Shown here: piece by piece, positions 19,634 through 30,000 of the stretch | How the letters are laid out: each line of letters opens with the position of its first letter | How positions within the stretch are numbered: position 1 is the stretch's first letter | Assembly (NCBI GenBank): GCA_009869945.1 | Contig: WIXG01000610.1 | Location: 1 to 32,834 of the forward strand | Length of the DNA: 32,834 nucleotides | Origin: Mesaphorura yosii | Taxonomy: Eukaryota > Arthropoda > Collembola > Poduromorpha > Tullbergiidae | Reading direction: 5' to 3' | Made by a program: the position numbers and the translations under genes | Notes under the pieces: generated by a model | Databases searched by the model: none | Seen by the model: only the letters and a program-made list of their open reading frames with translations | Told to the model about the DNA's origin: nothing

Positions 19634-22600
19634 ATGGTCTACGTGATCAGCTCTGGTCATCTTACTGCCTGGACGTACTGGGTTCACCGGCGTGCCTACA
19701 TAATGCTGGTTCGAGAGTCTGGAGTATTTTACTTCTTTGGACTTGTGTTCGGTTTTATCATGCTGTGTTTGGCAAACTTTGAGGAACTAGCCAAGAGAGT
19801 GAAGCAAGTGAGGAACAAGCTGCCAAGTGATGACCACACTCCAGTACTTGTAAGCGCGTACTTGCAAGTTATGACCGGCCCTCACCCGTGCAAACGTACT
19901 GGACAGAATATCAGCTCAGACGACGAGCTCGCCATGATCCATGTCATGTCACCATTTTTGGGCGATGTGACCAGAATTCCACTTCCCTGTAGTAGCTGGA
20001 TAAATATGACAAGTAACAAAACACGCCAGTCAGCGAAGGTCCAAATAATTGGATTCTACAATGAAGGATTCTTGGGAATACGGTTGACTCCCGCCGCGCA
20101 TTCGAGGCTTGGTGAGGAGTCGAACCAAATCAGAGTTCTCTGGTCCATCGAGAGTGTGTCTGGTGAAGAGGACGAAGAGTTCACAGACGAAGATCTGGAT
20201 CTACTTCGCGCTGCCGCGAACAAGAGCACGGAAGTGCTTGATGAAGAGCTAAAAGCAGGATTTGAGCAGTCGAAAGGGAAGAACTCGAAGCGAATGAAGG
20301 ACGGTTGCATATACAAGAACGAGCTAAGTCGCGAGCGTATAAGAAGGAAAAATTATTCTGTCCTCTTCCAAAATTACACGGAGCATGTGCGATTTGAGCA
20401 GTGGGCTACGCTGAACCAACTCAATGGGCTTTCCGGAAGTTTTTGCAACATGTACCAGGGTCTCGAATGTGGAGGAGAGCGCGGCTGTCGATGTCGGGTT
20501 TTCCACGCACCTGACGACAAGGAGAAACCCTTAGACTGTATCAACGATATTAAGACCAAGGATCTGTCTTGTGTCATGGGCCCGAGGAACATCATCTTCA
20601 AGAAGTATGGAGTCGTGCTGCCTTCGCCTACCAACGAATGCTGGATCCACCGCGTATGCGGGCTGACACGGCACGGGATGGCTTGTAAGCCGCAGTTCGA
20701 CCAGAAGCGAATCGATCTAATTCCGAGTTACGCCGGAAATCAGACGCGAGTGCTTCGTTTCCCTGCACCGGGCGCTGCGGACTGGGAAGGTTTAGCAGAC
20801 TGCGTGTGCGTCAGCTCTGGAATGCTGCACGCGGTCGTTATCCAGACCCAGGCAATATTTACACGGTTGGCTCGCTTTAATATTGTCAACTACCTCGAAT
20901 TTGGCTGGAAATGTAGCGTGGAGTCCGAGCAGCTGAAAATTCAGAATTTGCCTAAACTTCGTGCACTAGACCCTAGACTTGACCCGACACTCTTTGACGA
21001 GATATTCGATAATTTGAAAGCGGAGCAGTACAAGCGAGATCAATTTGTACGGGCTATGGAATCACTTCTTGCGTTCAATGGATTTTGCAAGACGTACAAG
21101 CACCTGATGTGTAATTCATCTGGAATCTGTGATTGCTACTCTAATGAAGAAGAAAATATTCACTTTCTAAGGGAAGGTGACAAGTGCGTCCTGCAAAGAG
21201 GCTCAATTTGCGATCCAGTCTATTGGAGTGGAAGATTTGAAAATTATATCAACCCATACGAAGAAGATGCTGAACGTCCGGCATGTGAGCAACGCCTGCC
21301 GTGCGTAGACATGGAGACTGGGAAATTGTGCTCCAGAAATTTCACCGGCGTGTCATTCAAGGATAAGATCTTCCCCTTCCTATCTCCAGAACTCAAGGAT
21401 AGAGAGATTCAAGTAGTTGGACCAACGATGTACTGCAAATGCGGTGAACCCTTTGACACCTCCGATCCAGCTGCCACTCGAAAAGTACTTGTCAAGGTGC
21501 TGGTGCCACTTGCCATATTCTTCTTCCTTATTGCGGTAGCCAGCGTTTGGAATCACAGGCGACTGAAAGCTTCTAGCAACAATTTTCTGCTAAAATTGAC
21601 TGAATTGGAGCGGCGTGTCCTTCTGGAGGGTGATCTTGAATTGTGCCAAGATCAGGCGGTTGAGGACGAAGGAATCCGAGCACAATTCATGCCCTACTGC
21701 AAGGTACAGTACGAAATTCCAAAGAAGTACATAAAACACGGTGAGACAATTCGTAAAAATTCTTCGTGGTGAAATTTACAGTAAAGAATTTCAATGCACC
21801 TTTTCAATCATTCGCGCAGGAGACCAAAAGGGCGTCGGAGGATTTGGAATCGTCAGGAAGGCAATTTTAACAAAAAACGGTCTGCAGACGGAAGTGGCCG
21901 CCAAAACATGCAAAGATGTCAAAGATCTCGATGGCATTCGATCCATCTTGGTCGAATTGAAAATATTCCAATGCATCGGGCAGCACGAGAATGTGATTCA
22001 AATGATTGGGGCCGTCACGGTAAATGTGCCTGCTCCAGAATTAATCCTGGAGTACTGCGATCGCGGGAGTTTGGATCAAATCTTGGTAGTTAATCGGACC
22101 CTGTTCCTTAACCAAATTGTGGGTGATGAAATCGATTTGAACTTCCGTGGAGTGTAAGAAATATTTTCCCTCGCTGCATGCCACTCTAGCTTTTATGAAG
22201 TAAGAGTTGTCACATTTTGCTATTATTATTTAGCGGCGGCTCCTACGATAAAGTTTGGATTTTGTCAACGTCTCGACTTCTCCGTTGGTCGATGCAGATT
22301 GCGAACGGGATGGAGTACTTGTCCGAAGTAAAGCACGTTATTCACGGAGACTTGTTCCTTAAGAACATTCTCGTGGACGCGAACGGAGTCGCTAAGATTA
22401 CAGACTTTGGGCTCTCGAGACGGTTTGCGTACGACGGCAAGGGGTATCTTCGAATCCTTGAGGGAATTTTCCCGCTCCCACATCTTCTGCCTCCTGAAGC
22501 CAGACAGGAACCACGAAAATTATCTCCGCAGATGGACGTATGGACTTTTGGAGTACTTCTGTGGGAAATGTTTACACTGGCCATGGAGCCGGACTGCGTG

Positions 22601-22807
22601 CACAATGCGAGTGAATTGGACAAGCCGGAGTACGCAACCAGTGCGCTGTATTTGCTCATGCAAAGTTGTTGGGTAGCGGAGCCTACGGGCAGGATTCGTT
22701 TTCGAGAACTCAAAGACGCATTTGGCAGTATGATTATGGTGGGAGACGGAGTTGTAGTAAATCTAAATGCAACGTTTGACTTCGCAGTAAATTTTGTGTC
22801 GAGGTGA
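19634..22807 (+). CDS. Orphan receptor tyrosine kinase with a Cys-rich ectodomain, 3 exons, 1004 aa
   Basis: Exons 19634-21740, 21820-22153 and 22234-22807 sum to exactly 1005 codons; introns are 79 and 80 nt, GT-AG. A hydrophobic segment at residues about 30-47 is a signal peptide or anchor; an ATG at 19703 would give a cleaner signal peptide. The roughly 570-residue ectodomain has N-glycosylation-type sites, an acidic stretch near residues 170-200 and two related Cys modules (FCNMYQGLECGGERGCRC from residue 270; FCKTYKHLMCNSSGICDC from 484). I match it to no named ectodomain. TM is at residues about 618-640. Kinase: glycine loop GVGGFG about 707-712, VAAK Lys 731, HGD 851-853, DFG 871, then PPE in the APE position and DVWTFGVLLWEM. 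The core Lys, catalytic Asp and DFG Asp remain, so activity is possible. Broken relatives lie on both sides. Confidence 0.85.
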
Positions 22808-23221
22808 GATTACAACGACGCACTGTTAGAATACAACACAGCTTGTATAAGAATGACTGGAAAGAGCAAACTCCCTGATAACCCCAACTTTAATCACCTT
22901 ATTTCCACTGTACGCTACGCTATACTTGGTTAATCAGTCATCCTTAACATCCTCATCTGTGATTTTGCTAATAGCGGATTCCAATAAATGCAATGAATAA
23001 AACTTGTATTCGGTTACACATTCGTCATCAGTTAGCAGGAAATAAAACTACACTGAAAACTGCAGTTTCATATTTGCAAATTGGCGTTTGTTTATGACTG
23101 ATTAATTAAAAGTTTTTATTCCCCGTTTGAAGTTTGTCTCGCGTGAGTTGGCTGAACTGGCTCGATTTCGCAGTTTGGAACTGCGGTGTGAACGGTGAAC
23201 CGACTGTGGCGCCTGGTCAAA
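22808..23221. other. 3' UTR and spacer
   Basis: Two AATAAA signals at 22983-22988 and 22996-23001 fit the end of the orphan RTK transcript. Nothing else recognised. Confidence 0.5.
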
Positions 23222-23544
23222 ATGCGGTGTCCGAAACTTGTAGCCGTCGCCGTCGTGTTGGGGTTTTTGTTGAGTTGCAATGTGTCGTGTCTGACAGTGG
23301 CAGGCTGAGGTGGGGATCTCGACTAGACGTCTACTGCGGTCGCGTACGATCGAATTATGACTGGTCCTCACCGTACAAGCGTGCTGGGCAGGACATTGGC
23401 CCAGACGAACAGCTCGCCACGATCCTAACCATCCTCTCGTCCATGTCGGGCGGCATGAGTAGAGTTGTCCCAGTTCCGTGCAAATTGTTCAGATGTGAAA
23501 TTTGTCATCCTCCATCAACTGTAATACTGCAAAATGAATTGTGA
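23222..23544 (+). pseudogene. N-terminal fragment of a second orphan-RTK paralogue
   Basis: The ATG at 23222 starts a clear signal peptide (MRCPKLVAVAVVLGFLLSCN...) that meets a stop after 28 codons. In another frame about 130 nt downstream the sequence resumes as SSPYKRAGQDIGPDEQLATI then a Ser/Met segment and VVPVPCKLF. This matches the early ectodomain of the intact gene (HPCKRTGQNISSDDELAMI ... IPLPC) with a frame slip at ATGACTGGTCCTCACCG, shared by both. The homology ends soon after. Either a truncated pseudogene or the 5' remnant of a tandem copy. Confidence 0.6.
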
Positions 23545-24553
23545 ATATAACGCAACAGTAAGGGATAATGTACGCTTGGGGGGACGCTTTCTCTGGTTTT
23601 AATTACAAACACAAAGCCTAACAATTTACACAATTTACGAATTCGACAAAATATCAAATGAGAGTTTTACCGAAAATGAGACTTTGCCCAGTCTTGCAAC
23701 GAACGAGAAGTGAAAGACGGCATGTGCCAGTGCCAACCATGATTGAATTGATTGCCACTTCAAAAAATCGTAACTTCGCCGTCCCCGGGACGCGGGGTCG
23801 TGGCATATGTCGTGTTCAGGACCCTTGGAGGAAGTTTTTGAAAACGTTTCGAGCAGGATCAGTCACAGGTTGTTGAGATATGGAATTTTGAAAAATATGT
23901 CGGTGACCTGGGTCGGTGAAAACAAATTCAAACTCAAATATCTCAAAAAGGAAGGCCTAACACGAAAATTGACATGAATAAAAAAAATCCACATTTTTCG
24001 TAGTTTTCAGGGAAAATATCATTTTGGCGCGTCAGGTCGAACTGCTGAGCCAGAAATCCGTATTTTCGGAGTTTATGCACTTTTACATTTTTGAACGGTT
24101 GCCCCTTCTCGATCGATCGGAAAAATATAGACATGGACACGGGTTCGGTTCCGACCCCAAAGTCACGTCGAGCTGAGAGGTCAAGGGTCACACACACTCT
24201 GCTGCTGCCAGTTACAGGAATAGAAACACTTTCCTGCAAAAGTAAAGTCGATAGACATTGAAATAAATATTGCACAGTTCTCAATAATTCATCCATTCCA
24301 TTTCCTCGCATGAAGAGTCCATGTCAAAACTCGCACGCACTATTCCCACTGTCATAGTACCACTGCTCACATCATTATCAATGAGAAAGTACTCCAAATT
24401 CTCATCAGGTTGACACCAGAGTCGTGTTTCTAAGTTTATCACTTCGCCAGGTCAACCCAAGTCGAGTTTTGTAGATTTCTCCGAAAACAGTTCAGTCAAA
24501 TTTCCAATCCCAATGCGAAAAGTTTGGAAAAATTCCTTTGGAAAACTGAGGCC
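23545..24553. other. Gene-poor, probably repeat-derived stretch
   Basis: No convincing gene. A 122-codon minus-strand ORF at 23943-24311 has no recognisable domain, and the sequence style (long A/T-rich runs, a CGATCGATCGG palindrome near 24112) suggests an old interspersed repeat. The end of this interval is the 5' flank of the receptor at 24554. Confidence 0.4.
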
Positions 24554-25744
24554 ATGATTTCTGCGTTGTCTCTCAAACTCTTCACCCTCAGTGTGCGCGG
24601 GTCGACCCTGCTGGGCGTCATCCCACTTGCCTGGGACTCCCGCAAACAACGCTTGACCCACATCAAGTACCCCTGGCGTAACCACCTCGTGATTCTCGGC
24701 ATATGGGCCGCCTTTCTCTTCATGAGCGTCCGTTATTGGCAATTGACCCAACTCCCCGACATTGGGCAAATGGAGTACGCAGTGCAGGGCTTTCAGGTGC
24801 TCAGCGTCGGATACTTCGCAGTGATTTTCACGGCTGGCAACAGGAAACAGAACACGATCCTCAATTTTGGCAACCATGCGCTTGGATTCCTGCTCGATGT
24901 CCAGGCCAAGTATCTTCGGAAATCTCAGCAAAAGGCGTTGCAAAAAATTGTAGCATAGTCGTCAATCAATGGCCAGGAGGTGCTGGCATTTGGAATGTGC
25001 GGAGGTTCCCTGGTCGTCCCGCTCTTCGCCATGGCCTTTTACTTCACAAATCCAAGATCTCACATTCACATGACGTCTCTCCTTCCGCCAGACTTCCCGT
25101 ACGCAAAAGAAGCCTATCTCTTGTACGGGGTCGTGATTTACATCTCCGTCCTCGCGTCATGGTTCATTTTCCAGACGGTGTTCACGACTGCCGACATCAT
25201 TATCCCTGGACTCATCTTTTGGACAGGAGAACTCCATGTGAAACCGGCAAAGAAAGCCCGACCCAAGCCGGTGACAAAGGCTGAACTCCACTCACCCGGT
25301 CACGTGCTACTCGTCTACCGCGCCCTGCAGCTGCTCACGAAGGAACTCGTCTCACTGAGCCCCGCAATGCTCATTCTCGCCCACACAGGCTCCATCGTGT
25401 TCGCAGTTCTGTCCAACGTGGCCATCATTCGATTTCATGGCCAGATTTCCATCCTGATGCAGCTGATTTTGGTGGCTCCTTTCGGAATGGGGACCGGGTC
25501 CCTCTACTACTCGCACATCATGTTTGGGGAAATCACAAAAAGGTCAAAGGGAGTGGTCCACTCGTGGATGCATAATTATGAGTCAAATGGAGAGAACCGG
25601 AAGTTGATGGCGCTCTACATGCGTTCGTGCCCTGTGCTTAAGTTCAAGATCGGCCGATTTGGTCATTTTGAGAAATTGGGGGCATTGCGCAACTTGGGTC
25701 GTGTGGTCGCCTATTCCGTCCGTATTCTTCTTATCTTTCAATAA
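24554..25744 (+). pseudogene. Gustatory-receptor-like gene with one in-frame TAG, 396 codons
   Basis: The frame runs from the ATG at 24554 to TAA at 25742-25744 with a single interruption, TAG at 24956-24958. Both halves are in the same frame and read as one 7TM receptor: helices near VILGIWAAFLFMSVRYW, YFAVIFTAG, LVVPLFAMAFYF, LLYGVVIYISVLASWFIF, a loop rich in Lys/Pro, MLILAHTGSIVFAVLS, ILMQLILVAPFGMG and the final VVAYSVRILLIFQ. Length and C-terminus match the intact receptor at 10738-11967. With no other lesion it is a very young pseudogene, a polymorphic null, a readthrough gene or an error in the assembly. A GT...AG interval of only 27 nt (24950-24976, a multiple of three) brackets the stop, but is shorter than normal introns. 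Confidence 0.7.
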
Positions 25745-26617
25745 TTGATAAATTCGTGTAACTCGTACATGGCACAAGAGAATTGCTGTATTGAATGTTA
25801 TTTGGTGAATCGATACTGCGTAATTATTTACCGCCGCCGGCGACGTCTTCGGTGTCCACCAACACAAACTGGACCGCGTACAATGAGAATATTTTCGCAC
25901 ATGATACCACTCCCACTCACTCTCACTGACTCGCTGCATGCAACTCCAATTTACTATTACAAAAAGCGATTAATCCTTTTTTACTAAAACTAGCCTTGCG
26001 TGTATCTTTCGTGCCACCAGCTTTAAACGAATTTCGCTTGCATATTCGGGATTTAGAGAATTCCTGAATACTCCTACCATGAGTAATTGTTATACTAAGC
26101 TAGGATACCCGAGAAAAAGGGCCCGAAAGTGGAGGGCATGATTTTAGCCTTTTCCGAGCAAAGGTGGACCCAACGCGCAATAGTGGCCAAGCTTTAAATT
26201 CTTGATTATCTTAGAGGATAGTGTCTAGTGTACTCAAATCCGTGGGGAACGAAGACGAGCGAAGTCCCAAGGCCTTCCAGCACCAGAACAGACAATTCGG
26301 TGACAGGGTCAGGGTTCAGGGGTTCGTACTCGTACCTCAGAGCGTAAATCAAGATTGTTTGGACTGAAGTCATTCTTAACCACTTAATTCATGTAATAAA
26401 ATGCGATTGTAATATTGGGAATTGGGTGAAATAACTATACAGACTAATGATTTAATGTAATGATGTAATGTCCAGAGTGTCGAAAATTAATTTGATAAAT
26501 TAATTTCATACTGAGCACAATATGAAATCATTGAAATGCGCGTGTTCCTCTTCTTATTTGCTCCCCTTTTGCCGTTGCCACTGACTGACCTTCAATTGAA
26601 TTCACTTCATTTTAATC
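25745..26617. other. Intergenic stretch, nothing recognised
   Basis: AT-rich, with no supported ORF. A self-complementary AAATTAATTTGATAAATTAA patch lies near 26484. The 3' end of the receptor gene must be in the first part. Confidence 0.45.
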
Positions 26618-26959
26618 ATGGCATGCAACATGCATAGTGGGAAAATGGTAATAAAATCCACATTCTGGTTTGGCAAATTGGTTTTCGATGGTAATAAATT
26701 TAATGAGTTGCCGTCACGCGGTGGGTTGAAACCAGGATCGTCGTTAGTCATTTTCAACAGCTTTTTTGAACCGCGTGATCATGCAAACTTTTCATTCAAC
26801 CTCAATTCGACTGAATTCCATTATAAGTTGGAGTTGCGATTAATAAATTCTGGTCACGTTCCGTTCATCTTCTTATGCTCCAACTTTGCTGAATTTGGTT
26901 GTCAGAGTCAATCGAAACGAGGATGGACAGGATTTGCGGTGGCTCCCCATTTTGGGTAA
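26618..26959 (+). CDS. Small single-exon protein, possibly galectin-like, 113 aa
   Basis: The ATG at 26618 opens 113 codons ending in TAA. The middle reads GLKPGSSLVIFNSF, then FSFNLNSTEFHYKLELRLIN and a strand FIFLCSNF, followed by SKRGWTG. This order (PG turn, F.in. strand, R-containing strand, Trp) resembles a galectin carbohydrate-recognition domain, but the usual sugar-binding His/Asn/Arg/Glu set is not evident and the chain is a little short. If real it is a divergent, possibly non-sugar-binding lectin fold. Note that its first ten codons are followed by GTAATA, a possible splice donor that would instead make them the first exon of the ABC transporter downstream. Confidence 0.4.
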   Translation: MACNMHSGKMVIKSTFWFGKLVFDGNKFNELPSRGGLKPGSSLVIFNSFFEPRDHANFSFNLNSTEFHYKLELRLINSGHVPFIFLCSNFAEFGCQSQSKRGWTGFAVAPHFG

Positions 26960-27035
26960 ATTTATTCATTCATTACTAGGTTTCCTATCTCACCGACCCT
27001 AAAGCTTTCTTCCGTCTCGTTACTATGGTTGGCAG

Positions 27036-30000
27036 GATGAGCAGCTCAGTTGGAATACGACGGACCCGTACTTTACACACTGTTTTGAGGAAACTGTGAT
27101 TTCTTGGTTCCCTATCGCCTTCCTCCTCCCCTTTGCCGCCGTTGACCTCCTTCGCAACCACCGGCGTGCCCGTGTCAAGGACGACTCGAACGCAGCGGGC
27201 TGGCGATGGACTTGGTCGTTGATAGGGGCCAAATCGGCACTATCCGCACTTCTGGTACTGAACTACGCTGTACAAATTGTCCGGCTGTTGGTGGTCCCCG
27301 ACATCCCGTGGAATGTTTTCCTGTCACCCGCAGCACAACTGATTGCCCATATCGCCATTTTCAGTCTCTGTCTGGCCAGCTGGCGAAGCAGAGTGCAACC
27401 AACCGGTGTCCAGTTCGTGTTTTGGCTGTTGACAACGTTGGGTCAGGCGATTCTCTTTCGCACAGCTTGGCATCATTACGACGGAAATGCAATGGTACGT
27501 CAATCCCACTCCTGACAGCCTTACAAAAAAACCCGCTGACCTGCTGATTTGATTCCTATTCCTTAGGATGATCAGCTGCAAGTCATTTACTTGAGTCGCA
27601 TCATTGCGCTTCCACTCGTCTGCACCCGCTTCCTCCTCGAATGTTTTCGGTACGAACACGGCGCTGATGTGGCCCGAGTTGGCCCGCACAAAACCGGAAG
27701 TTTCTTCTCCAACATTTTCGTCCTCTGGTACGACTCGCTTGCGTGGAGGGGCTACACTCGCGTCCTTCTCCCTGACGACATTTGGGAGTTGGACTATCAG
27801 GACACTTCGCGCCATCAACACAAACAATTTGAAAAGTATTGGAGGCGAGCCACAGGCGAACATGCGGGAATTTTGATTCCATTGGCGCACTGCTTCGGAA
27901 TCGCATTCTTTTTCACGATTCTGCTCAAACTGGGCGCCGACCTGCTTGTGTTTGTGCAGACGGAAATGATCCGGTGCCTCGTCACCAGCATCACCATCGG
28001 AACTGAGCCCGTTTGTCACTTGTACTTCTACACGGCAACCCTCGCGGCGGCTGCCGTGCTTCAGGCCATTTTGAACGCCGCCAGTGCCCAACGCGCTCTG
28101 CTCATCGGCATGCGCATCACGTCGGCGCTCTCTAATGCCGTGTTTCACAAAGCATTGTGCATCACAAGCGCGCAGACGACGGTTGGTCAGTTGACAACTT
28201 TGGTGGCGGTGGACGCCAAGAAGTTTGGGTATCTCATGCGAATGGTCAACTTAGTGGTCGCCAGTCCTGTCCAAGTGCCTGTATGCGTTTGGCTGCTGTA
28301 CAACGCCCTCGGACCCTCCGTATTCGTCGGTCTCGTCACTCTATTGCTCCTGATGGGCGCCGACAGTGCGCTCTGTGTCGTCGCTCGCCGTCTACAGGCG
28401 CGACAAATGCGGCTGAAGGACGAGCGACTGCGACTCACCACGGAACTGATCACGAACATCAAAGGAATCAAACTGGGCGGAATGGAGACGAGTTACGAGC
28501 AGAGAATTGAGGTCATACGCGCCGAAGAGATCACTTGCGTCTGGAGGATCGCGCTGCTTGACCTCGCGGGGTTCATCAGCGCTCCGTTTCTTATGGCGCT
28601 CGTCACGTACGCAGTGTACGTGAGCGTGGATCCTCTCAACCACGTACTTGATGCCGAACGGACGTTCGTGACGCTGGCGCTATTCAACGTGCTTCGTACA
28701 CCCGCAGCCCTCATTCCATTCGTCGTTTCCCTCTTGTCCCAGGCGACAGTCAGCGTGGATCGTCTGAGCAAATTTCTCCAAACCCTTGAACTGGACGAAA
28801 ACGCCGTGACTCATAATGAAAAGTACGACGACCTCATCGTCGTCCAACGGGGCACATTTGCGTGGACGGATGACAGTATGGCTGTGGCGACCCTCCGAGG
28901 GATCGAGTTGAAGGTGAAGGAAGGCGAACTAGTTGCCATTGTGGGCGCCACGGGCAGCGGTAAGTCGAGTCTGCTCGCCGCACTGCTCGGGGAACTCAAG
29001 AAACTCGACGGAGTGGTCAACACGCGCGGATCTATCGCATACATCGGACAGAGTGCGTGGATTCAAGCGGCGAGTGTGCGCGAAAACGTGTTGTGTGGAG
29101 ACGCGTTGGACTCTGTCCGCTACAACCGAGTAATGGAGGCCTGTGCCCTCAAACCAGACCTGGAATCGTTTGTTGCGGGAGACGAGACGGAGATTGGCGA
29201 GGGTGGAAGCAATTTAAGCGGTGGCCAGAAACAACGGTTGGTGCTTGCGCGCGCTATGTACAAAGATGCGGCGGTGTATCTCCTTGACGACCCGTTCTCG
29301 GCACTGGACGTCCATGTTGCCCGACACGTGTTTGAGGAGGTAGTGATGGGGCTACTAGAAGGGAAAACACGAGTGATTGTCACAAACGATTTGCGGCTGC
29401 TTCCTTTGGCCGACAGGATCGTCATGCTACAGAATGGGGAAATTAGCGAGGTTGGCAAGTACCAAGAACTGCTTAACAAAAAGGGCACGTTCGCCGAGTT
29501 GCTTCAGCAACAAAAGGACCACCCCGTGCAAGAAGCCGCACAAGTTGGCGAACAGGATCGTCGAGACAGTCTGGCTAAACTTGCCACGAGTACGAAGCTC
29601 ATGGAGGTGGAAAAGACGGTACAGGAGCAGGAGTTGCCAGAGTTAGCCACTGGATTGGGAATCGTGTGGCGGTATTTTCGATGTGGAGGGGCCCTCGCTA
29701 CCTTCGCCTCTATTCTACTCATCGCCAGCAGCTGCGGCCTCACGGGTTACAGCAGCGTGTGGCTGTCGGTGTGGTCGGATGAGCCCAACCAAGCCGAAAC
29801 CTATCGGAAATACCTACTCGGGTATGGCGCCATTTTTGTCGTTCAGGCGCTACTGAATATTCTGGGCAGTGGGTGGCTGGGGTGGGTCAGCAGCAGAGCT
29901 TCCCGTGCCCTCCACACCCGCTGCCTGGCTGCAATACTCCGCGCCCCACTTTCCTACTTTGACGGGGCGCCACATGGCCGTCTGCTCAACCGACTCGGCA

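Noticed and set aside
23943..24311. 122-codon minus-strand ORF
   Set aside because: No recognisable domain, no start context, and in a stretch that looks repeat-derived.
27324..28148. 274-codon minus-strand ORF opposite the ABC transporter
   Set aside because: Antisense shadow of a GC-rich, clearly coding plus-strand exon; low-complexity charged content.
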